From Hygrocybe punicea (lineage: Eukaryota > Basidiomycota > Agaricomycetes > Agaricales > Hygrophoraceae): a DNA stretch of 64,000 nt. Below, piece after piece: positions 45,303 to 55,953 of the stretch (position 1 is its first letter; every line of letters starts with the position of its first letter). The translations under genes were made by a program, and so were the position numbers. The stretch is taken from positions 2,170,001-2,234,000 of the forward strand of contig OY744462.1 of assembly GCA_963556145.1 (NCBI GenBank), given 5' to 3'. The notes under the pieces are model-generated. The model had not been told where the DNA came from. It did not search any database and saw only the letters and a program-made list of their open reading frames with translations.

Positions 45303-46606
45303 TAGTGTTGCTGAAGTTCAGTTCGGTCCGGTTCCGACCCTTTTTGGCGGAACTGCGAACTGAACTTTGGGTCCGGTTTGGCGCATGGCCAAACCCGGAC
45401 CCGGATGGCGTCGAACCATCTCTTCGCGTTCGGTCTGGGTTCAGACGTGGTCTGAAACCCAGACCGAGGTGGGCTCACCCCGTCCGTTCTCCTCGCGAAT
45501 GGCAGGCACGTATCAATAGATACGGCGCTGCACTTCGCGAGGTAGATGGGTGCAGGGGAGCCCTCCGGTGTCCCCAAGGGATGTGGAGGGACGGGGTCTT
45601 GTCCCATGGTCCCTGCGTGGCATTGCTGGCGCTGCTGCTGCCAACCGTTGTCCTCGTCGGGGCAGTGGTATGGTTGTGGTGGTGTTGCTGCCACGGCTGC
45701 TGCTGCTGCTGCTGTCGCCGTTGCTGCTGCCGCTGCTGCTGTTGTCGCCGTTGCCACTGCCACTGTTGCTGCTGCTGCTGCTGCTGGCATTGCTGCCGCT
45801 GCTGCTGGCCGTTGCCGTTGTCGTTGCCATGCCGCTGCTGGTGGTGGTGGTGTTGCGGCTGTCCTGTGTCCATTGGCATTGGATGGCTTGGTGCAGCAGC
45901 TGCTGCCGGCACTGCTGCTGTTGTCCTCTTCGGGTGGTGGTATGGTCGCGGTGGTGTTGCTGCCACGGCTGCTGCTGCCGGCGTTGTGCTGTTGCCGGCG
46001 TTGCTGCTGTTGCCAGCGTTGCTGCTGTTGCCAGCATTGCTGCTGTTGCTGGCGTTGCTGCTGCTGTTGCAGGCGCTTCTGCTGCTGCCAGCGCTGCTGA
46101 TGGCCGTTGCCATCGTTGTTGATGCCGTTGCCATTGCTACCGCTGGTGGTGTTGCAGCCGTCCCGCGTCCATTGGCATTGCGTTGGCGCTGGGATCCATG
46201 TTGTGCCGGGTCATGTGCGTTGCAGTCAAGTTGCCTGTGGCAGATAATATTAGTAAAGTTAAGAAATTTTATGAGACTTACCTGTGTTCATGAACGCGAC
46301 ATTGTGTCATGTTCATTGGCCTTGCGTTGTTGTGGTGTTGGTGAAGAAAACCTACGTGTAATGGTCACATGATACTGTTTACCACGAAAAAGTAAGTAAA
46401 GAAATACGAAAAACAAATGAAATAAATACCTTAAAAATATCCGCGTTCGCGGTTTGGAGCCGTTCAGGAAATCCGGCAGGCCTCGAAACCCGGAACTGAA
46501 CCCGCGGTCCGGTTCAGCACTTGGCTGAACTTAGACTGAACCTAGGGTTCGGTTCGGGGTTTGAACCGGGTTCGGCTAGGTTCGGAACTGAACTACGGCA
46601 ACACTA
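45303..46606. mobile_element. Non-autonomous TIR element (1304 bp) carrying CTG repeats, copy 1
   Basis: It starts TAGTGTTGCTGAAGTTCAG and ends with the inverted counterpart (CTGAACTACGGCAACACTA). It is flanked by a perfect 8-bp duplication, CTGCCAGG. Terminal TAGTG/CACTA plus an 8-bp duplication fits the hAT superfamily. No transposase is encoded. The interior is dominated by CTG/CAG triplets, plus GC-rich arrays of ggttc/gaacc at the right end. Partial copies occur at 57659 and 63579. It sits inside the DIRS recombinase gene. Confidence 0.8.
45640..46140. repeat. Imperfect CTG/CAG trinucleotide tract
   Basis: Several hundred bases of interrupted CTG with CCG, TTG and GTG variants; the longest pure run is about five to six units. 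It is open in several frames on both strands (Leu/Cys-rich or Gln/Ala/Ser-rich products), so openness is not evidence of coding. Confidence 0.85.
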
Positions 46607-46614
46607 CTGCCAGG
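46607..46614. repeat. 8-bp target duplication CTGCCAGG, right
   Basis: Identical to 45295-45302. Confidence 0.9.
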
Positions 46615-48440
46615 TGTCGGAGGCCCATTGGCCAATGCATTGGATCAGATAAGGTGGCACGCCTGTGGAAGTGAGGTCAGTGGCACTGCCAGAGCACAGG
46701 GAGTGGCCACTGATGGAAGGATCTGGGAAATGGCAGTGTAAGTAGCAGAGGAACCAGGAATGGGTGGGAATCGAACCATCAGAATGGAGAAAAAGTTCAG
46801 GGTGGAAAGGGAAAAGGTGGTCGCATGACTGGAGATAACGGGTGAAGAGATGTAGGGGGCTGTCCAGGGTCATGGTGTGATGAAGAAGAACATGAGAGCC
46901 CTTGAAGAAACGGTCCGCTTTGTGTCCAGGCAGGAAGAAGTTGAATGAGTGGGGGTGAAGTGAGACAGAGCTGCACATCACGACCTTGTGGTAGTCCTGG
47001 AGGGGAAGCGAGTTGGGCCAAATGAGTTTTCCGAGGTGGAGGAGGCTGTGGAAGGCCATTGAGATAAGTGTGAGGAAGAGGGCATCATCATAAGAGGGGT
47101 CAAGGGGGTAAGAGGCACAGAGCGACAAGAGCTCCATCTAGGAGAGGGCACGTTTGTGTGTGATGGTGGTGGAGCGTAGCTTCTTGCAACCGGCAAGGGT
47201 CTTGGCTACAAGGTGGTGGCAATGGAGGGCATGAACATCAGGGTAGAACGGCTCAAGCTGGTTACAGATGCCAGAAAGGTAGTTGTCAATGGACTGGGGC
47301 TTGATATGGGAGCACATGTACACAATGTAGAAACTGAAGGTGTCTGCGGTTGGGGCAGGTGAGAAGCGGTGGTCAGAACAGAAACAAAGATATGAGTCGA
47401 GTGCGAAAGAGTACACGGCCGCGGTACTATGTTCAATCGTGCAGCCCATCGCGACTGCACATTTGTGCTGCAGTCACAACATTGGCCAAGGTACACAATG
47501 GGGTTGCCTGGCTGAATGAGTCATTGGAGTCATAGTGGTGCAGCCCCCAGCAGAAGATGAGGGGTTCAAAGGAGACAATGCGCATAATTGGGGCAGCGTA
47601 GTGGACAACATTGTTGCGGCCGCCTGAGAGAGCATCTGCGATGATGTTGTCCACACCAGGGATGTGGAAAACCTGGAACTGGACATTGAAGTGGATGGAG
47701 AGGTTGACAGCGGCCATTAAAATGGGGTTGTGGGATGGCAGGGCATGGAGGGTGTTTGAAAATGTTGATGGTGTTGGAGTTGTCAGTGAACAGAGCAACG
47801 TGCAAGGGAAGGGGATGGATGTTGAGCAGAGTGTAGTGCAGGGCAGAGAGGACGGCAAGGGCCTCAAGGTAGAAGGTCCATTGGTCAGGGACAGTGAACA
47901 GGCACTGGTGACCACAAACCAGGTGTGGGGACCAGAAACCCATCCTGGTCAGGCAGGCATCTGAAAATAATGTAAAGTCAGCATCAGATGAAGACCAAGC
48001 AATGGAGGAGAGCAGGTGTATACCAGCGGACACCTCGATGTGTAACATGATCCAGGAGAGCTCATGGACGACTGCGGAGTTCACCCAGAGGTGCTTGTGG
48101 GGAAGGGACTTCCCAGACATCTTGTGATACAAGGAGGACAGGCCAGGGTGCAGAAGGGGGTAAACATTGAGTGCCCAATTCACCCATCTGGCCCTACATT
48201 GGAAATCGCATAGGGGATAGTGGTGGCCAGGGGTTGTGAAGGTACGGAGGGCATCCAGAAGTTCAGTCTGGTGGTTGGGGGGCATGGTGATGGTGAGAGC
48301 ATTGGGGTTGACCTGGAAGCCAATGATCATGAGGGAATCACTCCATTCCTGTTTCTTCCCCTTGTGGGGGATCCCGAGGTCATCCCAGAGACCGAGCAGG
48401 CAGACCTGCTTGGTTGGCATATACTTGTTGTAAGGACCAT
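46607..48440 (-). pseudogene. DIRS-type retroelement: RT 3' part, RNase H and tyrosine recombinase
   Basis: The minus strand carries the C-terminal half of a DIRS reverse transcriptase (GLWDDLGIPHKGKKQEW, IIGFQVNPNALTITMP, RWVNWALNVYPLLHPGLS), then RNase H (LFSDACLTRMGFWSP, ALAVLSALHYTLL, FTDNSNTINIF, VDNIIADALSGG). The tyrosine recombinase follows (FYIVYMCSHIKPQSIDNYLS, FHSLLHLGKLIWPNS, FFLPGHKADRFF, GHSLCSGSATDL). Frameshifts near 47800 and a stop at 47138 break the frame. Two recombinase arginines appear replaced (His in LLHLGKL, Cys in HSLCSG), both explicable by CpG decay. It is split from its upstream part by the LTR element at 48441 and from its last codons by the TIR element. Confidence 0.8.
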
Positions 48441-48678
48441 TGTAGAGATTGATATCTCTCTGAATGGGTATTCTCTTATTTTCTATTGTTACAGTTTACC
48501 TTACCTTCTTTACAATCCCACTTCACCATTTCTTCACCACAGTCCATTTATAGAAACTATACAGTACCTATATAGTGGCTTGTGTACATAGTTACAAACA
48601 AGTTGAGTTTTGGGTTTCTATCCCATTGACAGTGCTCGCAAACATGATTCCGCGCCTACCCAGGCTGCAATCACTACA
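48441..48678 (+). repeat. Left LTR of the LARD-like element
   Basis: 238 bp. Compared with 52395-52621 it has an 11-bp insertion (a local duplication around catttcttcac) and about ten substitutions. Confidence 0.85.
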
Positions 48679-49380
48679 TCTGGAGCCCACCGCAAGGATT
48701 GTCAAGCTCACTTCACCCTTTTCTCTTTAACTCTGCCATTTTTGGCTTTTTATACCTTTTTCTCCCTTGTGACAGCGACAGCGCACCATATTCGGCTGCA
48801 TTTCGAGCACCTCCAGTCTCCCACCAGCTCTCAGGCCCATTTCCAATGTTTTCGATGCCTCCATATGGTTATTTCATACCCGTTGCACCTCCTGGGCTGC
48901 AGAACTCGGCCTTTTGGCCTTTTTGTCACACTGTCACAGCCACATCACACGGTGCCCAATACACCCCCCCCTTCACATTTCCTTTTTATTTCACTAATCC
49001 TGCCACCTCCACTCATTTCAACACATCCAACAGACTCGGCAGTTGACGCCCCACCAATTCCGCTCGAAAATCCAGACCCGACAGGCCCAAAAATGGCCCC
49101 AACGAGCGCATCCAACAAGGAACATCTCACGCGTGTCCGACGGGTAACGGACTGTTTGTAGATGCAGGAAAACGGGCCCAATGCAATGGATATTGCATGT
49201 ACAGTCCCAGGTACGCCTGTCCCTGTCATTCCCATGGTTGCCATTGTCATGATCCAAAAAGGATTCAGATCAAAACATAGTAATATGCTGTCACTAGTCA
49301 CCATCCCTACAGCACACATCACATTACAAGGACCATTCATACTGGAATGCCCCCATCTGCATATGGAGTAGAAAGGAATA

Positions 49381-50235
49381 CCCTTATCTGCATATAGGAC
49401 ACACAGGAAATCCTTATCTGCACATAGGACACACATGAAACCCTTATCTATACAAGGGACATGCAAGGAAATCCTTATCTACAGAAGGGACATGCAAGAA
49501 AACCCTTATCTATGCAGAGGAAATGAAGGAATACCCTTATCTTAACTGATAAGGCCCCCAAAACATCTTATCAGAGGCCCAAGAAGCACAAGAAGCACAG
49601 CCACATCCTTATCTCCAATCATAGAGATAACACATGCCACCCATCATTCCCTGATCAGGAAGCACATCATATTTCATATCAATTGATCAAATACAGCCCA
49701 GCCCTGATCTTATCTTTTTCTTAACTGATAAGGATACACACATGGCATGGCATCAATTGATCAAGAAGCACAGCCTCAGGAAGATGATTCTAGAAGCACA
49801 CCCTGGCACAGCCCTTGCCTTTGATTCACACACCCAAGATTAGACCAGCAGCATGATTCACTCCCATCAAATGTGACTCATTGGTCTATCCATGACAAAT
49901 TATGACCCTTATGACATATTCATGACCCCCCATGACTCATTATGACCACCCATGACTAATTTTGACTATTTCTGACTCATTATGCCCCCTCCTTTGATTA
50001 TAATACCTATGTGACTCATTAATTGACTCTGTATGAGTCACAAACCCATGCCTTCCTTTCTTATGACTCCTTATGAGTCATAACCCCCCATGCCTTTCAC
50101 TATTATGACTCCTTATGAGTCATAAACCTATGCCTCTCCTCTATATGACTCCCTATGAGTCATATCCTATGCTCTCCATTTCATATACCATTCTATGACT
50201 CAGTATGACTCCTGCTGTAGAATAGGTATATATAG
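49381..50235 (+). promoter_or_regulatory. Array of 11 GATAAG and 9 TGASTCA motifs upstream of a TATA box
   Basis: GATAAG or its complement CTTATC occurs at 49383, 49413, 49443, 49474, 49505, 49536, 49548, 49567, 49608, 49709 and 49727. The first six sit in an imperfect 30-35-bp tandem repeat. TGACTCA or TGAGTCA then occurs at 49874, 49933, 49973, 50012, 50034, 50074, 50116, 50156 and 50196. TATATATAG follows at 50227-50235. GATAAG is the core site of fungal GATA regulators (nitrogen, iron or light) and TGASTCA that of Gcn4/Cpc1/AP-1 bZIP proteins. The layout looks like a real enhancer and core promoter reading to the right. Confidence 0.6.
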
Positions 50236-51149
50236 AGCCCAGTTTCTGCTGGAGATGGCTCAGTCACCTAATCTGACAGGCCCAGTCACAGGACAGTCCC
50301 TCTCCCAGATTCTGATTCACCCCATCTGTATTTGTTTGTATTATCTACTTTGGTAGTAGCTAGTACCCAAATACCAATTGCAGTTCAAGTCATCATTCAT
50401 TTGTTTAAGGATATCAATCTCAGATATATTGATACTCCCTTATTACTTGTTTGATACATATTCTTTGTGTTCTGTCACGTAGTACAGTCATATTCATCTT
50501 TCTTTCAAGTTCTATTGATCATCACCAAAGATATCCCAGTACTTTATTCTGCACTAGTAGCCAATGTGCATTTGAAGCTTCAGAATAAAGTCCGATATCT
50601 TGATCATCAATCCTACTTGCCTATTGTTCGGTTCATTCATTCTGTACATAGTATTTTGTCACACCTCCCTTTTGTTTGACATCTACTGTTACACTCGCCC
50701 ATCACCCATCGTCTATCACCCATCGTCCATCATCTATTGCTCATCTCTATTGTACCTCTGCTCATTGTATACTTGCTACTTGTATACTTGACTGTTGTAC
50801 ACTCGTTCATCTTACACTGTTCATACTTGCTTGAGTTATTATCCGCTTATACTCTCGCATGCCTCTTGTCACTCAAAGTCTTTACCTTCAGTAGGGAAGA
50901 CCTCACTGTTCACTCATCCTCTATAAGTCATACATCTGACTTATATTATTGTCAAGTATTTGTTGTATCCCTCAAAGCTAACCTTTGATAGGATTCACAC
51001 CACAACCCAACCACCCAACAGGAATAACCCAGAGTTAATAAAGAGCTAAATCCTTGTTCCTAAAGGACAACAAGGTAATTTCCCGATCAATGACACACTC
51101 CGGAAACCCTTGGTGTGGATTTGTTCAAACACTTCCCACACAAAACACC

Positions 51150-51830
51150 GTGCAGGAAAATGCGTCTGCACGTGCCAATGCGAGGGTAGGACCTGTGTTG
51201 ATGCATCCACCTCTGTTTCCATCTCATTTCGCCCGCCGTTTGTGCCTATGCCCTCACCATCATCCCCAGCAGTGATCTGTGATGTGCCCCCACCGTTTGA
51301 CCCCACGCTGTCACCAGGAAAACGCGCCTGCACCCTCCAACGCGAGGATGACATGTGTATCGACACCTCCACCCCCATTTCCATCTCGACTCACCCACCG
51401 ACCCCCTCTGCACCCTCTTCATCATCCCTGGCAGCAAGTATTGGCATGCCACTACCGTTTGAGCCTGCGCTGTCTCCAGAAAACTGTGCTGACACTCAAC
51501 GGATGCCATTTTCGACCTGTCCCAGCATATCCACCCTCATTTCACCCTTGTGTCGCTAGCCGTCCACATCTCTGCCCTCGCCATCATCCCCAGAGGCCAT
51601 CCGTGACACACCCCCACCATCTGAGCCCCCATTGTCCCCAGAAACCCGTGCCAGCCCCAAACATACCTTGTTTTCAACCAATTCCACCATATCTGCCCCC
51701 ATTTCACCCCCATTTTGCCTGCTGTCCACATCCTCGCCCTCTCTGTCATCCCCAGCAGTAAGTATTGACATGCCGTCACCGTCTGCACCTATACCAGCCC
51801 CAGAAAGACATGTCCATGTGCGTATTGATG
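51150..51830 (+). repeat. About 150-160-bp imperfect tandem repeat, 4-5 units
   Basis: Units share catcatccccagcagt-like starts, then a ccaccgtttgagccc-like core and tgtcaccagaaaa-like ends, near 51265, 51428, 51592 and 51745. They encode Pro/Ser/His-rich peptide in more than one frame. Confidence 0.6.
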
Positions 51831-52244
51831 CTTCTGCCCCCGTTTCCACCTCATTTTGGCCCCCCATCTCCACCTTCGTTGCCACCATCATCCCCAGAAG
51901 CGAGCCAGGACACGTCATCAGTGTTTGTGTCCACCCTGCCCCCGATTTTCCCTTCTCCATTGCCTCCCTCTTCCTCATCACCTCCCCATGTGTTCTCCCC
52001 CTTCAAAAATGGCCACCATGACTGTCCTTATCCACAAGTTCACACTGGTCTACTTGAGGTCATGTTCTCTTCGATGCCCAACCCAGAGTCTACTGCCATT
52101 GACGACTTACCCACTACAACCCTACTTGTGCTCAAGTCGGCATTGCTATCCCTTAAGGCCCTCAAGGTTTTGGAGCAGAAGATGGTTAAGTTGGTTGATC
52201 GGTTAGAGAAGTTGGAAGATTATGTGTTGGAAGATTCTTGTTGA
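51765..52244 (+). CDS. Pro/Ser-rich ORF with a C-terminal coiled-coil-like end
   Basis: 159 codons. The first half is proline-rich and overlaps the tandem repeat. The last 50 residues look folded (TTTLLVLKSALLSLKALKVL, then EQKMVKLVDRLEKLEDYVLE) with heptad-like leucines. It could be the remnant of a structural protein of the LARD-like element. No family recognised. Confidence 0.3.
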   Translation: MTCRHRLHLYQPQKDMSMCVLMLLPPFPPHFGPPSPPSLPPSSPEASQDTSSVFVSTLPPIFPSPLPPSSSSPPHVFSPFKNGHHDCPYPQVHTGLLEVMFSSMPNPESTAIDDLPTTTLLVLKSALLSLKALKVLEQKMVKLVDRLEKLEDYVLEDSC

Positions 52245-52394
52245 TTGGATTTTTTCTCTCTCTTTCTTTCTTTCTTTTTCTTTGCTCTGTTCTGTGTTGT
52301 CCCTTGCCTCCCTTCCCACCCTTTTATTCATCCATTTTGTTATTCCTTGCCTTGTGTGTGACTGAGGACAGTCTCTATTAGTGTCCCTAGTGGA

Positions 52395-52621
52395 TGTAGA
52401 GATTGATATCTCTCTGCATGCATATTCTCTTATTTTCTATTGTTACAGTTTACCTTATCTTCTTTACAATCCCACTTCACCACAGTCCATTTATAGATAC
52501 TATACAGTACCTATATAGTGGCTTGTGTACATAGTTACAAACAAGTTGAGTTTTGGGTTTCTATCCCATTGACAGTGCTCACAAACACGATTCTGCATCT
52601 ACCCAGGCTGCAATCACTACA
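52395..52621 (+). repeat. Right LTR of the LARD-like element
   Basis: 227 bp, same ends as 48441-48678. A CTTT microsatellite (52253-52283) lies shortly before it. Confidence 0.85.
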
Positions 52622-54555
52622 CCATACCATGTGAACTCATTGGTGAACTCCCAAGAGAAGTTATCATTGATGTACATGAAGAGGTCCAAAATAAGGAGGA
52701 TGTAGACTGCAATCCAGGTCACTAGGCACACAAAGGAACTGAAAATGTGGCTGCCAGCACCATTACCAAAATGGTTGCAATGATTCATGAAGCGTTCGTT
52801 GTCAAAGGTCATCACCTGACAGATTTGCCAGAGGGGGGCCATGGGCATCAATCGGTATGCATGAGACATGTTGGACTTGAAGATGACAAGATGATGGGTG
52901 GGGTGAACAGTGGGGGCACAGTGCAAGGCAGATCTGAGTTGGTGCAAGTTGTCCATCCAGATGAAGCGATCCTTGGGGATCAAAGAATTCTGTGAGTAGA
53001 ACCACCATACAGAGCTTCAAAGAGTGCGGTTTGAGTATTATGCCAAGGGGCATGCTGTACATGCCAGGGAGGAGGTCCATGCTGAAGGACAGTGAAAGCT
53101 GGCCAAGGGCGACCTCCGCATCGCATTGTTCCAACAGGAAGGCATGGTGGGAAGGCTCAGTGATTGGCCAGTGCAAATTGTCCCAAGTAGTTGGGTAGTC
53201 GAGGCCAGACGTCTGGGCCCATGGCCAGAAACCAACACATAAAGCATTGCATACAGAGTCCACAAAGGGACAGTTGGGGTGGGAGGCAAGATAACTCTCA
53301 AAAACATCCACATGGATGGGGGTCACGATCATAAAAAGTTTGGGGTGCTTGTGGATCGTGGAGAGGGCAGCTGTGTTTTGGAGTTTATTCAGGGGGACCA
53401 TCGGGACCGGCGGCTCATGGAGGCTGGACAGTGCGATGGAAAGGTGTTCTGGGCCAACCTCATCCCAGACGAGATAGCGAGCGTACTTCGGTCGGTGGGA
53501 CCAAGGATCAGGGTTGCTTAGGTGGGCAATCAGGAGCCCTGTGCGAGGTGGAGTGACGCTTAGAGCAATGGTGGATGTAGTTGCACTTGTTCACGGAGTT
53601 TGGGCACTTATTGTGGTTCCAACGGTGGCATGGATCATGGCATCGAGTTTGCGGGGTGATCCTGGCTGCACATCGTGGTTCGAGTTGCCTGTCCCATGAG
53701 TGGATCCAGTGGAGTTGGAGGTCTGCGAACTCGTTTGCATCAGTAAGGAGGAGGTCCCAGTGTTGTGTGATGTGGATGCAGATGCCTTTATCAAGGGCGA
53801 TGACGCGTTGGTGTTGTTTGGCCAGGAGGGCTGCGAATAGTCTGGATATGTAATGTCCAAAACGGCATAGTTCATGTTCCCATAGTGGGAACATAGTTCA
53901 TGTTCCCATAGTGGGAAAATGAATGTGGTGGCTTCCATGGTAGGTTCCCAAGCAGTGATCCATTCGCCATGTGAGGTGACAGTCTTAGCCAGGGAAGAAG
54001 GTCCAAGTGAGATCTTGAAAGACCTGACTTGTTCCTTGCATGAGCTTGCAGTGCAAGTGGTGAAGAGGCTGGACAGAATGTGGTCAAGGTCGATGGCATG
54101 CCTGGAGACAAGACTAGTCCATTCTGAGTGAGGGAACTGGGGGCAGGAAGCAGAGTTGAGTATGGACACGACAGTAAACTTGATATCTTGTGAGAAGCTT
54201 TTGAGTAGGGTATGCATTTCGTGTAAGGAGGGAGGGAGGATCAATGGATGGAGAGATTCCTGGATGACCCACAGGAAAAGGGCGATATTAATGCACCGTT
54301 TTGCAGGATTAGGCTGGTCATCGGCATCATTGAGGGACTTACTGGCTCCACGTTTAGGTGGTCAAGTAATGAGAGCGTCGTCTTCACCTTGGGTTTCCCT
54401 GAGTGCGCTTTCGCCATAATCAGCATTGACAAGTCAGTTGAGTGTGTTCAAACGGTCGGATCCACCTCTTTGTACATTATTGTAGCTGTCGAGCATGTGA
54501 CAATAGGCTCCGAAAGCCTGGCGATTAAGAGTATCATCTTCGTGGATGGCTCCAA
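52622..54555 (-). pseudogene. DIRS-type retroelement: gag and RT 5' part
   Basis: The minus strand shows a gag-like region (54244 down to about 53510) with HQRVIALDKGICIHITQHWD and a cysteine/histidine finger (CHRWNHNKCPN, CNYIHHC). The DIRS RT N-terminal half follows (FVDSVCNALCVGFWPWAQT, DLLPGMYSMPLGIILKPHS, SNMSHAYRLMPMAPLWQICQ). The catalytic box reads MYINDNFSWEF near 52670, with Asn where the first Asp of Y-x-D-D is expected. At least one frameshift (near 52985) and a short tandem duplication (53872-53916) disrupt it. The frame continues across the LARD-like insertion to 48440. Confidence 0.75.
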
Positions 54556-54563
54556 AAGGTATG
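54556..54563. repeat. 8-bp target duplication AAGGTATG, left
   Basis: Directly precedes the left inverted repeat; identical to 57538-57545. Confidence 0.93.
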
Positions 54564-54842
54564 TAGTGTTGTCTCAGCTCAAGCCGATGTTTTTCGAAAA
54601 ATGGCTATAACATTGTAAATAGAATATGGATAATTACCAAAATATTTGAGTACATAGATTGCACCAAAAGCCGATGGGTCCTCTGCCAACATTAGTTGAT
54701 CTAATTAATATCTAGTCATGATTAGCTGAAATTCCAAGTTGGTCTGATAAGTGACAAGATATTACAGCTGTTTTTAGAAAGCATGGCAGTTGGCATGGAA
54801 TTTTGATCAATTAGGCAGGTGGGGACTTGGAATAATTTTGCA
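54564..54842 (+). repeat. Left terminal inverted repeat
   Basis: Aligns inverted with 57318-57537. It carries an extra segment around 54706-54770 absent from the right repeat. Confidence 0.88.
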
Positions 54843-54856
54843 TTTCTTTACCCTCC

Positions 54857-55870
54857 ATGTACCATCATATTAGCCGCGATGTCAAAATCACAGCCATCCA
54901 GCTATTCGAACGCCACCTTCTCACCCTCAATGACATTCTTTTATGCTGTGGTTTCTCTGAATGCACTTTTTATCGCATCCTAAAGCTCTGGTGCACCACT
55001 GGTGACATTGTTTCCACCATACCTGTCCAGTATGGCCGTCTTCACAATCTCAACCATGATGATGTCCAGTATCTGGTGCAACTTATCAGAAGCAATCTCG
55101 ACTACTTCTTTGATGAACTAATTCACTTGCTCAAGACCAATTGTTTTATTTCAGTTCACTACAGTACAATTCATCAAGAACTCACTCGCGCTGGTGTCAG
55201 CCGCAAGCAGCTGCAACGTATTGCTGCTGAGCAAAATGAAGCTTGGCATGCTGATTTCATCTCTCGCATGGCACAATTCAGCCCCAAAGAACTTGGCTTC
55301 ATCAATGAGGTCTCGAAGGACGAACGCACTGTTGGTAGGAGATATGGGAGGTCCAAGCGAGGCCATCGTGCTTGCAAATCACAGCCATTCGTTCATGGCA
55401 GGTGTACTTCAACTGTTGGGGTACTGACCCTCAACAGGTTCATATCTGGCATGGCGGTGGAGGGGTCATTGACAAGGGCAGCATTCTTGCAATGGTTGGA
55501 ATTCTCTGTGGTATGTATGCTACTTTTTTCTTCTAGACTTGTACTGATCTCAAGCTAGTTACCATACTGCACTCCATACCCCAGCCCTCTCAGTGTATTA
55601 GTTCTCGACAATGCAAAAATACATCACAGCCCTGAAATCCTCGAACTTGCTGACTGTTTTGGCGTTCGGATTGAATATCTCCCACTATACTTGCCAGATC
55701 TGAACCCCATCAAAGAAGCTTTTTCAAAGGTGAAGCACTTTATTTGGCAACATCAAGATTACTATGGAGCTACGCAGGGCGATGGGATTCTATACGATAT
55801 GTTTGAAGTGTTGGATGTTGTTACCCCAGATGATGTGGCTGGATACTTTGCTCATGCTGGATATTTTTAG
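54857..55870 (+). CDS. DD34E-type (IS630/Tc1-mariner-like) transposase
   Basis: Two exons (54857-55510 and 55559-55870, 48-nt GT-AG intron) give 321 residues without a stop. An N-terminal helix-turn-helix region (ISRDVKITAIQLFERHLLTL, FYRILKLWCTTGDIVS) precedes the catalytic domain. The motifs are FINEVSKDERTVGRRYGRSK, VLVLDNAKIHHSPEIL and YLPDLNPIKEAFSKVK. Alignment with the DDE_3 pattern puts the triad at residues 150, 235 and 270, that is DD34E spacing. Residue 150 is Asn and 270 is Lys instead of Asp and Glu, so this copy should be inactive. Both replacements fit CpG to CpA change. Confidence 0.85.
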
Positions 55871-55953
55871 TCTACTGCTGTACCTCTCAACGTGTCTCAT
55901 GTATGCTATTCAATCAAAATGGTGTGTATTGTCCAAATGAGTGACTATGTAAA

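Larger units (their letters stand above)
48441..52621 (+). mobile_element. LTR element without reverse transcriptase (LARD-like), nested in DIRS
   Basis: Direct repeats at 48441-48678 and 52395-52621 both start TGTAGAG and end CACTACA, so TGTAG/CTACA are inverted. They are flanked by a 4-bp duplication, ccat (48437-48440 and 52622-52625). Two bases after the left repeat, TGGAGCCCACCG could be a tRNA primer-binding site. The 3.7-kb interior has no polymerase or integrase, only low-complexity Pro/Ser-rich frames, tandem repeats and a promoter-like array. Excising it joins the two parts of the DIRS reverse transcriptase in frame (FTWY then GPYNKYMPTKQ). Confidence 0.8.

Noticed and set aside
45305..46372. 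Long plus-strand frame of 355 codons through the CTG tract, and similar frames at 57869-58663
   Set aside because: Triplet repeats without stop-forming units are open in several frames on both strands at once; there is no non-repeat domain and the region is a mobile element.
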